Positions 23,606-34,454 of a stretch of 64,000 nucleotides of DNA are shown here, piece after piece. The DNA comes from Heliocybe sulcata (lineage: Eukaryota > Basidiomycota > Agaricomycetes > Gloeophyllales > Gloeophyllaceae). The notes under the pieces are model-generated. The model searched no databases. It saw nothing but the letters and a program-made list of their open reading frames with translations, and had not been told where the DNA came from. The stretch lies in contig ML213508.1 of the NCBI GenBank assembly GCA_004369045.1, forward strand, positions 416,532 to 480,531, read 5' to 3'. How positions within the stretch are numbered: position 1 is the stretch's first letter; each line of letters opens with the position of its first letter. The position numbers and the translations under genes are program-made.

Positions 23606-24429
23606 ACCAGTTGCGTTCAGAACAAGAAACCAGTGGTCGACGGAGAAACCAATTCCCTCATGATCGCCGCGACGCGACGCGTCGCCGGCAACTTCCTTCC
23701 GCCACAAAGAAGCCACAAATAGAACTTTTTTGTGGCAGACGACCCTTTGCCACCCAGATCCGGGATATCTCATTACAGGTACTACACGGCTACGAAAATG
23801 CCACAGAACCAACAAGAGTACCTCCAAGGCGGTGTGGCTGGAGGCTGACGCATTCCGAGTCGGAAGCCCACTGGTTTTGTGGCGGATCATCCTCACCTCC
23901 TAGTTCACTGTAAATGACAGCCGAATATGCGTGATCAGAGGCATTTAGCCGCCACATATGAGCTGTTCACGTTGGGCCTGGCGAGGGTATACAGCGCCGA
24001 AGCCTGAGGAGCGCATCAAAACGTCTCCTCACAAGCTTGGACTGGACGGCACCGTCGCCTGCACGAGTACCTCCGGCCCAGGATCGGAAGCGAACAATGC
24101 TTCCCAATCGACGACGCCGCAGTTATACGCCCGACGTGGCCCCCCGCCTTCACCTAAACTTCGCGCCTCACCTACCCGACTCGGACGCCCCTCGAAACAC
24201 CCACAAACCGCGAATCCTTTATTCACCAACGCAGAATGGTATCATTAAGCCTAGAGTCTACGCGACACGACTTTCACTATTGTAGGTATAACGAGGCCCA
24301 GAGGTAACGACAGTACGCGCTAGAACGTCCGACATCAAGAAATACTTTAATGGGAGAGCGTCTAACATCAGGCTGAAAACGAAAGAAAGCCGAGTAACCC
24401 AAAGCAGAAAGCGAAGATGGAGGGAGGGG
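23606..24429. other. Intergenic, promoter side of the DUF2461 gene
   Basis: About 820 bp between the DUF2461 start and the hydrophobin stop. Several short open frames on both strands, none recognisable. Confidence 0.55.
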
Positions 24430-25006
24430 TTAGAGCGTGACTATCCACCTATCAGCCATAAACACAGCTCGCACTAGGAGAGACACTCACTGGGGATACA
24501 ACCAATCGAAATCAACCCTCCCTGCGCGTTATTCTCGCAACACACAGGGTGCGCATCGCACGACGCGCCGCCGCCCAGGCCCAGTGCGGAGATGGGGGAG
24601 CAGTTGGTGCCGACGAGGGCGTCGGCGCTCGAGGCGCTGAGGCCCAGCAGGCCGAGGATGCCGGGCATGTCGCCGTCGCCCGCTTTTTGCACCGAGTTGC
24701 AGCATTGCACGGGGCCGGTGTTGCAGCTCCCGCTGTTCCCACTTGCGGGGGGCGTCGGGGTAGGGGTAGGGGGAGGAGGGGGCGCGCCGGAGGGCTTGTG
24801 TCTCGCTTCTACATTGGCAAGGCGCGTCAGAGGAGGTGAGAGGGCAGTAGGACGTGATACGCACGGTGCACTCTATTCGAGAGGCGCTTTTTCGGGGGCA
24901 TGGGCGGGAGGCCGCGCGCCATGCGGTCTGCATTGGTCGGCGTCGCCAGTGCCTCGACAGACAGCACACACGCAACAAGCACCGCAACAACAGCAGTAAC
25001 CTTCAT
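24430..25006 (-). CDS. Class I hydrophobin
   Basis: Three exons (25006-24865, 24808-24491, 24440-24430) give 156 aa. A signal peptide (MKVTAVVAVLVACVLSVEAL) precedes a Pro/Thr-rich linker and the eight-cysteine core with spacing C-X6-CC-X32-C-X13-C-X5-CC-X12-C, which fits class I. The protein ends GCIPITL, the usual family ending. Class I hydrophobins are secreted and self-assemble into rodlet films on aerial hyphae, spores and fruit bodies. The final exon is only 11 nt (9 coding plus the stop minus overlaps), so automated models may end early at a wrong stop. The first 25 residues after the signal are basic (PPKKRLSNR), possibly a propeptide. Confidence 0.95.
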
Positions 25007-25499
25007 CCTGCTCTCTGACCTTGCAATTGGGAGGGGAGGGGCTTTGCGTCGTTTAAATGAGTGGAAGGGCCTCGGAGAGCCGACAAGAGGAAGCGCAAGC
25101 AGATGGAAGAGGGAGGGGGTTGGGCGGATTGGGCGGGTTTAAATGGGTACGAAAATTGACGTGCCGTAAAGTAAGGTGGGGTTCTCTGCTGATGGGGCCA
25201 GCTCGGGACCCTGGATCGAGTGCATTGGCCGGGGATACGCTGGCCATTCACGGGGATTATACTGCCTAAAAGAAGCGCGTTCTGCGTCTAAAATAGAGGC
25301 GCAGCAGGAGGGGGTTGCAATCCGCTCGAAATATCTGGATAGTTGCATGTTTCATGATGCTGATATTGGGTGGTTGCTAGTATAGTAGAATGGTGGCTGC
25401 TAGCGCGTTTCCTGTGTATAGAAAGTTGATAGAAAGTGTGCGCGACGAACTTTGTGAAAGGCCGCGACGCAATCGAGAGAGCGGCGAATCAGGGCAAGC

Positions 25500-25835
25500 T
25501 GCCTGCTGACTAAGCCGACGCCACGGCCTTTTGCTTCCGTGGTCCCTCCTCTCGTCCTCGACGCTTGGATTAACACAAGATTTACATGCGTTGCGCTAGT
25601 GCAAGTAGGTGCTAGACGTTGTAGGCGGGACTAGTCTGCGTAGGGTGGGCATCAAGTATGCAAGGATTTGATACTTCCCTGCGATCTCCTCGCAAATAGA
25701 TGTGGACGAACCAGATTAACTCTCTGCAGGCACTTTGATTTAGATGGTACGAACATCGAAATGGACCGCAAACCACTCCGGACTATGCTGGCCATTTGAC
25801 TCCCTGTTCTCCCGCTGCTGCTTCTCGCTTTCGCC
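25500..25835 (+). repeat. Dispersed repeat R1, copy 1
   Basis: The order of blocks (tttgcttcc..., cctcgacg..., gcgatctcctcgcaaa, ccgcaaaccactccg, tggccat, cgctgctg) recurs on the minus strand at 33380-33720. Part of it recurs at 30660-30725. The identity is patchy, as in an old element copy. No coding capacity or terminal repeats could be assigned, so the class is unknown. Confidence 0.6.
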
Positions 25836-27121
25836 ATTCGAATATTTCCTGTAACTGCTTTCAATTGAGCTCCCAGGTCGGGAAGCTCGACCTCCGGCAT
25901 CCTTGCCCGCCCTGAGACCGCCGTTACGTCTCCGACCTGCCCTTTCATTTCGGAGCTGTTCTTGCTATTCCTGGACGAAATAGGTCGACTCGTTACTGGA
26001 ACACCGCCCCTCTGTTCCAAATTACTGTCTGGACGTTGTCTCTGGGTTCCTCTATTGATTGGTTTCAATAATTTGTATGGACTGCTTCAGGACCTGGACC
26101 TGGACCTGGATTATGAAGTTCCAATCGCGCGGCCGATGACACCCATTATCTGCATTGTGCTTATGGGGAGACGTCCCGTCCGCTATCGAACATCATCTAC
26201 CCGATTCTATACTGTCTCTCCGGCCACTTAAACCCAAAGCACCTATTCGGCAGCTTATCTGACCTGCACACTCGTCCTTGCAAGTCGTACGATTCCAGCC
26301 GCGGCGCCCTCTGTTCTGGTATGTCCCACACCATCTAGCGCCGCGTCACGCAGAAAGGCTCGCAGTAAATATCGTAGCACTCCAAATGCTCCCGATTCCC
26401 CCCGATATCCTCAATTCGGCAGCGTCTTTACCGTTCCGGGACCTCCGCTGTACAGGACAGGAAGCCGTCGAAGACTTCCGCTCTGTATACGCCCTCCAGA
26501 ATTTACCATCCTGGACACGCTACCTAGTGAATTGATCAACGACTTCTCTCCAGGGACTGAAACCCTTCTGCTGCGCCACGCTCCGTCGACGACTAGTCCT
26601 CCTCCTGGGTGAATGACTCGGACACTGCTCCACCCGGATATGTCCCGAGATCCAACGCTCCCCGGGACTGTGCCCCTCCGATTCAAGCCCAAGTCTAAAC
26701 GTTTATCGCGTTCGATGGGCATTGCAATACTTATTTACTTATGTCCCTAGACTTACTAGCCCGGTCAATTGCCTCGTGTGATCCTCGCTGTCTTCCCTGC
26801 AAGCCAGGGATGGAAGGTCGCAGCCTGGATTGGGCTGTGTGTCAAGGACCAGGTCGGAAGTGAGGTGTACGTATGACACGGATCTGGGCGCATCTATGAA
26901 TGGTGCATAGGAGGACCCTGCTCGTCGTAAATACGTATTCTGTGCTGAACAGCCCGGCGAGCTCAGAGAAGTGCGCCTGCGCGACGTATCTCGTCTTCAA
27001 GCTTCAAGTACTCAAACAAGGCCTCGGACCGTCCCCATCGCTTCAGGTACAGCTCCCGCCTTCCCTTTCCTGGCCGGGATTGGCAGGGCACATCCGCTCC
27101 TCCGCCACAGAGCTCGAAATC

Positions 27122-27221
27122 GCAATATCGGCTGCTTCGTTGCTTGAGGCCGCGGTCTGTCTTGTCATTATGCAATATCGGCTGCTTCGTTGCTTGAGGC
27201 CGCGGTCTGTCTTGTCATTAT
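27122..27221. repeat. Perfect 50-bp tandem duplication
   Basis: Two identical 50-bp units starting gcaatatcggctgcttcg, followed by the first bases of a third. No mismatch is seen, so it is either recent or an assembly artefact. Confidence 0.9.
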
Positions 27222-27631
27222 GCATTATCGCCCGATCCTGCACCTCAGCTGCGTCCCGTTCTTGTCGATTTTGTAGGTGCTCTAGGAGGATGGTAGTATC
27301 GCGATCCGTCCGCATCCCTGTTCCGCCCCTGCTTGCCTTTGGGGTCAATGTCGTCTTGCAGTCACTAGCCGGACCAGCCGCTTCCCAACTCGACCTTGCA
27401 GCAACTTAGGCTCCCTTTTCCATCTTTCCGAGCGCCGCCATTCTCGCCACTGTCTCACTGTCATGGTCCACTGCTTTACACAATGCCTTCTGTCTTTAGG
27501 ACTACTGCACGAAGCCCGTGGTCTGGATGAGGCAGTCTTGCTGAGTATGTATTAAGGACCGGGCATGAAGCGACGAACCTGGGCTTTGTCTATAAATGAC
27601 GCATAGGAGGACCCTGACTATCTCTATTCAC

Positions 27632-27745
27632 ATGTTAATCGTGTATACCTGGTCCGTGGCTTGCACGTACGCTCGTCATCGATGCCATGATCATTGATGC
27701 ATTCAGTCTACCATGACCTAGGGTACTCCTTGTAACGACCGGATC
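27632..27745 (-). repeat. Family X 3'-flank repeat, copy 1
   Basis: Read on minus: ...acaaggagta...gatgcat...accaggtatacacgattaac. It matches the block at 27892-28012 (minus) and at 39485-39605 (plus). Confidence 0.7.
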
Positions 27746-28018
27746 AAAGACGAGTTTATATCCGAAGACTCCCTCGCATCTGCTGGACAGCCACAGTCTG
27801 CTTCTTGATTGCCGTTCAACTATTGCTACTCTCAAACTGACAATGGAATATGGATAGAGAACTCTTGCGTCGTTCAAATCCGCTGTGTCTCCTTTCGCAT
27901 GTTGATCTTGTATACCTGTTCCGTCGCTTCGTGTACTCACATTATCGTCAATGCATCCGTTCTACCTACTAGCACCTAGGTCACTGTCTACTCCTTGTAA
28001 TGGCTACTTGCGACAGGA

Positions 28019-29298
28019 TCAAAGATGAGTTGATGTGATCAGACGATCGGGTTCGTTTCCTCGTACTCCAGTGCGTCGAGAGGCTAGACCTGCTTGCCAT
28101 TCCTCATTATCGAAGAGAATAGCCAATGCTCTAGATGCCTGGGCGTGGTATTCACTCCGGGGTTGGTCGACATCGACTGACCACGGAATCCACTTGCGAT
28201 TTGGTGTACGCTTCAAGACCAGACCGCCCTCCTTCGGCTCCGGTACTCCATCAACACCACCACTGGTCTCTGATTTTGTCAGTTCGACGATTTTAGAGAT
28301 ACGGAGGACGACGGTCCGTGTGCCCTCGTGTTCTGGCAGCGTCGAACGTTCGAACTGAACAAGCGCCTTTCCTGTCGATGGAAAATGCATCAGTGGAAGA
28401 TCTCAAGAACCGGCTGTTGCGGGGATTAACCTATAAATGGGGCATAGAAGACTTCCTTGGTGCCGCTCCTCTGGAATAATGAGAAGGGGCTTTTCAATAC
28501 GAGTCGCTGCCCTCTTGAGCGTCCCAACAACCAGACAGATGCCTTCGTCATCTCGAGCTCCACAGGAAATATTTGCCCAAACTTCCAGATGAACGAGCTT
28601 TCGGAATTGGGATGCACAGTCCTCGTCCCATAGGATGCAGAGACGCTCAAAGCCGTGTCCAGCAGCTCTTCCGTCACTAACTTGTCGGAGAGCAATTGCG
28701 CACGAAGTGGAGCGTAGTTCGACCTGCGAGCAATGCAATATATAGGTATATTCCAAATTCGGCCGTCAGGTAGCTGCAAGTCCTGCGCCTCTGGGAAAGT
28801 AGCCGGGTGGGGGGATTTCGTAATGCGTAAGCGGACCTGTCCCGTCAGAGCAGGCGCATCAGATTCATGATGCCAGTACAGGAATCCTTGAGTGTCCGAA
28901 GGAAATGGCATATCAATGCCGCGTTGCCAGGTATAAGCCAGGGAAGCTCGTATGTCGGGCGCTGCAAGGACACGTAGAGATTTGTGGGGTAGTCCACTTG
29001 GAACGAAGAAGTCTTCAGTGCTTAACCGTCTCTGATCGAGAGTTCCTAGCAGTATAGCTCGGCGCGAGTTGGGGTTCGCGGCAGTAGGGGTGTCGGACGC
29101 GAGGACCGCATGTTTATCCTGGCCAGCAGCTGCGCCCACACCGGAGATGCAGCGTCTACGCGCCTGCGCAACATGCGTGCATGGAGTATCGCTGGCCACT
29201 CTATCCAGGCCGCCCAATAAAAAGCTGGGGCGGGTTGAACGCAGAGCGGGGTGCCAACGGCAGAGCGGCGGTATCGATGCTCGGAGAATGCGATTCAT
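28019..29298 (-). CDS. Family X protein, intact single-module copy
   Basis: Two exons (29298-28431, 28371-28019) give 406 aa. Full-length family pattern: a basic, acid-free start (MNRILRASIPPLCRWHPALR), then RRRCIS, then a middle domain with DTQGFLYWHHESDAPALTGQ, DLQLPDG..WNIPIY and LLSDKLVTEELLDTAL. After the conserved intron come LPEHEGTRTVVLRISKIVEL, PEPKEGGLV and IPWSVDVDQPRSEYH. The last 25 residues are unique to this copy because its stop lies further on than in the 38.3-kb copy. I do not recognise the family. The first 45-50 residues resemble a mitochondrial presequence with a possible cleavage after the RRRCIS stretch. The promoter has a CACGTG box 158 bp upstream and a 5' UTR intron, both shared with two plus-strand copies. 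Confidence 0.82.
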
Positions 29299-29313
29299 GA
29301 GCGTGATTAATCA

Positions 29314-29393
29314 CTGTCTTAGTGATAAACCAGAATCCCAGACTATTTTACTAGGTAATCAGTATGAGCGCGACACGACGGTCAGTGACTTAC
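29314..29393 (-). other. Likely 5' UTR intron of family X gene
   Basis: The minus strand shows a conserved GCG|GTAAGTCACTGACC donor context and an AG acceptor 15 bp before the ATG. The same donor context precedes the plus-strand copies at 34455 and 38244. Confidence 0.6.
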
Positions 29394-29455
29394 CGCTGCG
29401 GGTGGCGCAAAGCTGGATTGACGAGAGGCTGCGCGACCCCGGAGATGTTATGCCG

Positions 29456-29461
29456 CACGTG
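29456..29461. promoter_or_regulatory. CACGTG box upstream of family X gene
   Basis: This palindromic E-box lies 158 bp upstream of the ATG at 29298. The copies at 34549 and 38339 have the same hexamer 167 and 152 bp upstream. bHLH factors bind such boxes; which one acts here is not known. Confidence 0.55.
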
Positions 29462-30885
29462 ACCAGGACCCGGGTGACTACTATGTATGTCTGTCGGGAA
29501 AATCGCCTCAAATCAGCCTCAAAAATGCAGCCAAACGGGCCTCAAAAATGCGGGAGGTTACTCGTGGCTCTGCATGATAATGATTATGATAATGAGCGGA
29601 GTTACGTAAGTATTCACACAGGCTTGAGCTTGAGTGGCTGAACATCTCTGACTCTGGTATGTCGGCTATCAGGATTCTGAATGGCCTGGAGAACTGTAAA
29701 TGCTTGTGAAAGTGAGATTAATATTAGTATAAAGGTAGGTAGTAGATTTACTGCCTTCTCCTACGCTACTACAACATCAATAAAGTACCAAAAAGGGTCA
29801 GGAGCCACTGCATCGATTCCTGATCTATTTCAGCACTCCTAAGCCACTCTGATGAACATTTTGACAGGAAGCTATACTTACCAACTTTTATGCCTCATTT
29901 AGCTGGCAGATGCGGTTTATGCCTGCCGCTGCAGGAGAACAAGATCGCTTTCGATGATATCGGAGTCTGAATACGGGCGGATGCTCGGCAAATCCCGGTA
30001 GGAGTAGTGAGAGCATGCAAAATGCTATAAAGCTGAAGCACATTGTAAAATACTATAGACGCGCTCAGACAGCCTAGTAACACTTAGGAAGGTCTGACAA
30101 AAGTCTCAGTATTTTTTTTAGCCAAAGAAAGTGCTCGAGCAGAGGTCCCAGATAATGAGCGGAGTTTCAATTTACCAGATACTGAGCGGGATCTCAATAT
30201 TGTTGCAGATGGTCGCGTTCACCCCCGGCCGTAGGCCGGGAAGAAAATATACTGAATTCTTAGCAAACACAGGCTGTATAGGTCCTACATAGACGCGCCA
30301 TGATGCATGACATACCTCCCCCGATTTTTCTCTTTTCTTTTTCTTTTTCTTTTTCTTTTTTCTTTTCCATGCAGATCTACCATTATCGAGCCAAAAATGC
30401 TATTTCCGACAGACATTTCACGTTGTTATGCCGCACGTGACCGTCACCTGTGGCGGCTCAGTCGGGGGTTGTGCACGCAAAACGCACACAAGGTCCTTCA
30501 CCAGCGTCCGCAAAACATGGTTAGAATCCTCACGTTCACTCCATCCTTTGTTAATGGACTCCTAATGACGGCCAAGGCCCCTGACGCGAATGGGTTAAAT
30601 CGAATTCAGCCTCGTTCGACTACTTATGAACTGGCAGCCAGCAATCTACGCGAGTTGTAACTACCCTTCTCCCTCTCTTCCTCGACGTGCTCTTTGCAGC
30701 TTGGATTAACAGAAGACTTGGGCATACGGTTTTTGCGTGCGTCCGTCGGGCGCGCCGAGAAAGCAGCTTTTCAGAAAGGAGGAAAGCAGAATCTGTATCT
30801 GGGATTGTAGGACCCTATTTAAACTGCGAATTACTGTACTTGGTCACGACGCGTCCCTATTCTGTGACTGCCACACCAGACCACT
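29462..30885. other. Intergenic with pyrimidine tract
   Basis: No supported gene. At 30425-30442 an 18-mer (gttatgccgcacgtgacc) is identical to the block around the E-box at 29448-29465, suggesting a copied promoter piece. A TTTTTC pyrimidine tract occupies 30329-30366. Part of repeat R1 is at 30660-30725. Confidence 0.55.
30329..30366. repeat. Polypyrimidine microsatellite (TTTTTC)n
   Basis: A low-complexity T/C run that creates a false hydrophobic open frame (FLFLFLF) on the plus strand. Confidence 0.85.
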
Positions 30886-31527
30886 ATGTCCCTCTCGACG
30901 CGCCTTCACATTCGCTTCCCGCCCTCTCCAGCCTCCGAAACCACTGACACCCTCGTCCTCACATTCCGCTCGCAGCACTACCTCGACCTCCGCGTCCTGC
31001 GCACTTCTCCCGGTCTTTCCCCGCCTATCGACTGGGCCTTCGCCGGAACGCTCACACACCCTGGGCCGCACCGCACGGTCTGGGAGCACCGCATCGATTC
31101 ACGCGGCTTCGCAGGCGTTGACGCGGGCGTCTCCACTGCGCTGGAGAATGGCGACACGCTCGAGGAGGGCGAGATGGTGAATCCTGCGAGCGGCAAGACC
31201 GGGAGGTACGAGGAGGTGTGGAGGACGATCCCAGTTGAGAGCGGGGCGGTGGCGTACTGCTTGGAATCGGAAGATGACGACCCTGACAAGGTCAAGATAT
31301 TCGTCGGGCGGATCGGGCTGTATTTCGTCTCAATGGGTGAGCAAGACGGTCAGCACTTCAGTGCGAGGCGGTTTCAGCTGGAGGGTGGCAAATGGAGAAA
31401 GGTGTATCACATCGGGACCATGGACCTGCCATCTCCTGATGAAGTCTCAGAGGAAAGCTTGCAAGAGGGTGCGACCGTGCAAATTGGCGGAAGGCGTTAT
31501 TGTGTCAGGGAGTATTATACGACATAG
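30886..31527 (+). CDS. HRI1-like protein, copy 1
   Basis: An intronless 213-aa frame. The sequence follows fungal Hri1-domain proteins: TDTLVLTF, HYLDLRVLR, WAFAGTLTH, a middle VWEHRIDSRG, then MVNPASGKTGRYEEVWRTIP, and a C-terminal CVREYY. In yeast Hri1 is a two-lobed lipocalin-like beta-barrel protein found in cytosol and nucleus with Hrr25 and Sec-pathway links; its exact function is unsettled. This copy and the next are about 55-60% alike by eye, arranged head to tail with 274 bp between them, so they are tandem duplicates. The pair sits between inverted family X blocks. The ATG at 30886 aligns with that of copy 2. Confidence 0.85.
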   Translation: MSLSTRLHIRFPPSPASETTDTLVLTFRSQHYLDLRVLRTSPGLSPPIDWAFAGTLTHPGPHRTVWEHRIDSRGFAGVDAGVSTALENGDTLEEGEMVNPASGKTGRYEEVWRTIPVESGAVAYCLESEDDDPDKVKIFVGRIGLYFVSMGEQDGQHFSARRFQLEGGKWRKVYHIGTMDLPSPDEVSEESLQEGATVQIGGRRYCVREYYTT

Positions 31528-31801
31528 CAAACGGTAAGAATACACATTCTCTAGCATCTGTTAATTGAAACTGCAATGTAACTTCCAAGCCATGTACTAA
31601 ACCAGAACTCTGCTAGCAGTGACCGGGCGTCGCCCGGAGGATGGAATTAGCGTCGGGCTGGCCCAAATATACCTCCACCATTGCCGTAAGACCTTCCACG
31701 CTCCGGGAACCGTCGGGCGTCCTTCCAGATGATATGTATATTCTCACATCACCCACCGATATCGATAGACCATTATTCCTCTATCACCACCACATCTCAC
31801 T

Positions 31802-32458
31802 ATGTCGAAACTCGTCGCAACCCGCATCTCCCTCCAATTCCCTCCTTCACCACCAACCGAGCCAACGGACACCCTTGTCCTCACCTTCCGCTCTCACTAC
31901 ATCGACCTGCGCGTCCTGCGCTCCTCTCTCTCCTCCTCCCCATCCCAAATCGCAGTAGATATGGGCTTTGCAGGCACCGTCTCACATAACGCGCCCAACC
32001 ACTCCAAGTGGGAGCACGTCGTCGACTCGAACGGCTCGGACGAGATCGACGAGGGCATCTTCACGCTGCTCCCGAATGGAGACGAGGTGGAAGGTGGTAC
32101 GACGTATAATCCCGATACGGGAAGGGAGGAGGAGTATAAAGAGGTGTGGAGGCAGATACCCGTGGAGAAGGGCGCGCCAGCGTATTTTCTGGAATCTGTG
32201 GATACAGCCAAGACCGCCGGGACGAAGATCTTCGTAGGGAGGATCGGCTTGTATTTCCAGGCCATGGGGCAGACGGGTTCAGGCGGACGAGGATACAGCG
32301 CGAAGCGCTGGCAGCTGGAGAGTGGGAAGTGGAGGCTGGTGTATGAGATTGGTGGGATTGACTTACCTCGCCCGCACGATATTGGCGAGGTGCAAGAAGG
32401 AGATTACCTCAGAGTAGGGGTGGTGTCATACCTTGTGAGGGAGGCGTATACGATTTAG
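31802..32458 (+). CDS. HRI1-like protein, copy 2
   Basis: An intronless 218-aa frame, paralogous along its whole length to the gene at 30886. It shares TDTLVLTFRS, LRVLR, GFAGTVSHN, WEHVVDSNG, YKEVWRQIPV, IFVGRIGLYF and the C-terminal LVREAYT. Differences cluster in the acidic middle loop and around residues 170-180, where this copy has a Gly-rich insertion. No introns, unlike almost every other protein gene in the window, which would fit an ancient retroposed ancestor; many Hri1 genes in mushrooms are also intronless, so this is weak. Confidence 0.86.
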   Translation: MSKLVATRISLQFPPSPPTEPTDTLVLTFRSHYIDLRVLRSSLSSSPSQIAVDMGFAGTVSHNAPNHSKWEHVVDSNGSDEIDEGIFTLLPNGDEVEGGTTYNPDTGREEEYKEVWRQIPVEKGAPAYFLESVDTAKTAGTKIFVGRIGLYFQAMGQTGSGGRGYSAKRWQLESGKWRLVYEIGGIDLPRPHDIGEVQEGDYLRVGVVSYLVREAYTI

Positions 32459-33379
32459 TGGAGACTTGGCAAGTAAGATCCTGCCTTGATGACGGGGGCC
32501 GATGGTATGCACCGCTGGCGTCGGTCTAGTTATAATCGAACAGACACTGGAGCGAGACTGGAAGCGTAGACCCGAGATACAGGGTACAGGCAGAAGCTTC
32601 GCACCCAGGGGTAGTAAATCAGGCCCTTGTGCAACGGAGCTAGATATGCAGTCTTGCCATGTATGGCCATGCAGGGACGACCAGAGTAAAATGCAGCACG
32701 AGTGTGGACGATACCGAGGAGCGCATCCGCATCCGCACATGCTAACAAGGAGAGCGGCAGGACGGACATGCTTAGTGCCGTCCTAAGGCGCCTTTGAGCA
32801 GCTCCGTAGTCGCTTGGAGGTGTGCACGATGGCAGAAACCGGGCAGCGCGATTAGAGAGATAGATCGCGAGGCATGGGCTTGGGAGGTAATGTCAACGGC
32901 TCCGAGTCCGCGGAGGGGCGTAGGGAGGGATAGACGAGAGAGACAGAAGTGAAGACAAAGCTCGCTGGCTCGATGCTACTTTGAGAGTAATACTCTCTGG
33001 ACAACGTTACAATACATCAGTTAAGATCCGAACCGGTAGTGGGAGACTAGACCAGATCATATTATTCTGTGTTGTCGTGTAAGCCAGTAAGGACCATGAT
33101 ACCAGCACGCTGGCGAGAATGATGGCGCTAAAAGACAAAAGCGGCATAGGAAAGGGGAGCCTGCGGTATCGCAACGGCGAGTAGGAAAGAGCAGGCTCGC
33201 TGGTCCCATCCGGCTAGTGTCTGCAAGCCCCTGGCAATGGACCTTGACAGAAGGTAAGCAAAGCGGGGCGCGGGTTGGCGTGGACAGATCGCGAAGGCAA
33301 GCGCAATATCAATGCCCTCCGGGAGCACATGCAGAATCCATAGGATTTGCCGGATTGATGTTTAGTTCAGCCAGCAGCG

Positions 33380-33720
33380 ACAATACAGGAAAATGAATGG
33401 CCAGCACGTCTCATTATAATTCGGAGTGGTTTGCGGACCTTTGACGTTATAATTAGATGTACCATCTACATCAAAGTGCTTGAGGAGAGTTGATTTGGTT
33501 CGTCGGCATCTGTTTTTGCGAGGAGATCGCCGGGAAGACGGTGGAGATCAGATCTTTGCATAATGCGCCGGGGTCCTACCTATAAGGTCCTGACAATCTG
33601 GCAGCTATTACTGTAACGCAAGGTATGTTAATCCTCTGTTGATCCGAGATGCAAGGAGCACGTCGAGGAAGAGAAGGAGTGACGGCAGTTACAGCTCGCG
33701 CGCGCAGTCGCAATGGAAGC
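33380..33720 (-). repeat. Dispersed repeat R1, copy 2
   Basis: The reverse complement carries the same ordered blocks as 25500-25835 (cctcgacg, gcgatctcctcgcaaa, gcactttgat.tagatggta, ccgcaaaccactccg, tggccatt). It is inverted relative to copy 1. Its family is unknown. Confidence 0.6.
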
Positions 33721-33794
33721 AAATGGCCGCGTGCTGGAAAGCATCGGCAATATTCGAGTCTGTTTCCTAGGGAGCTCAGGACGGTAATATAGTT

Positions 33795-34085
33795 ATAATG
33801 AGCACATCATACCGCGAGTGGGATCCATGGTCAGTCGATGTCGACAATTCCCGGAGTAAATACCTCAGCCAGGAATATAAAGTGTTGGACGCACTCTTCG
33901 ATAACCATGCGCGCCACGCAAATCAAGTCGCTGGAAGGGCTGCAGCCTAAGCTGGCATACCTGATTACCTTTATGAATATCCACCTCTCCCATTCCGCAC
34001 GATTGGTGAACACAGCGTGTCATTCATACCTCGCCTTCCTCCAGTCTGTCGCCATTGTCTGTTTTGGGATGGGTTAGCACGAGAC
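33795..34085 (+). pseudogene. Family X 3'-end remnant
   Basis: Matches the last about 45 codons plus 3' UTR of the fused gene (37705-38000): the WSVDVDN.RSKYLSQEY region, then ctgcagcctaagctggc, which holds the stop there. The frame contains no upstream exon and a few small length changes. With the flanking 34086-34548 it forms one duplicated unit equivalent to 37705-38338, so this is the scar of a further copy upstream. Confidence 0.7.
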
Positions 34086-34376
34086 GGAGGTCGAGAGGTT
34101 CTTGCCCGAGACCGTGTCCGCGTCTACAGATGTGAGATAAGTGACGATTGCAGGACATTAATGCAATAGTCTTTCCATTCTCTTGGTCTCGACGCAAATT
34201 GCTGGTCAAGGCTCCATTTTACAAGGAGTCAAACGATACTGAATTCGTTGCAAACCGTTGCTAGGAGTTCATTCACAAATGATGGAGTGACAGTGAGGAA
34301 TTGTGACCATGTTCTGCGGAGACAGGTAACTTGTGCGCCGTCCGCGTCCGTGTGACTGAGCGGTCACAGGGACGAT

Positions 34377-34382
34377 CACGTG
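34377..34382. promoter_or_regulatory. CACGTG box upstream of fused family X gene
   Basis: E-box hexamer 167 bp before the ATG at 34549; position conserved with the two other copies that share the promoter. Confidence 0.55.
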
Positions 34383-34454
34383 ATGCATAAGATTTCCGGG
34401 TTCGCGCAGCCTCGCTTCACCTACTCTCAGTCCAGCTTTGCGCCACCCGCAGCG

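Larger units (their letters stand above)
25007..28018. other. Gene-poor accessory region with degraded repeats
   Basis: About 3 kb with no supported gene. The first part is the hydrophobin promoter. It then holds a dispersed repeat (25500-25835), a perfect 50-bp tandem duplication (27122-27221), short sequences resembling the end of family X exon 1 (near 26890-26920 and 27588-27615, minus), and two copies of a family X 3' flank (27632-27745 and 27892-28012). A long minus-strand open frame at 25652-26068 has no recognisable domain. Confidence 0.6.
27780..29425 (-). repeat. Inverted segmental duplication, left arm
   Basis: The minus strand from about 29425 to 27780 corresponds, in order, to the plus strand from about 38212 to 39715. 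It covers promoter, 5' UTR intron, both exons, intron and 3' flank of a family X gene. The homology ends abruptly after tccagcag in both arms. The arms are about 9 kb apart and enclose the HRI1-like pair and the fused family X gene. Confidence 0.82.

Noticed and set aside
23187-23663. 158-codon plus-strand frame, Ser/Pro-rich
   Set aside because: It is the antisense shadow of the Glu-rich exon of the DUF2461 gene.
25652-26068. 138-codon minus-strand frame as a transposon capsid-type or other gene
   Set aside because: It overlaps repeat R1 but shows no zinc knuckle, catalytic motif or terminal repeats that would justify a family call.
30307-30660. 117-codon plus-strand frame with a hydrophobic FLFLF segment, possible secreted protein
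   Set aside because: The hydrophobic segment is produced by the TTTTTC microsatellite, and the rest has no domain or splice support.
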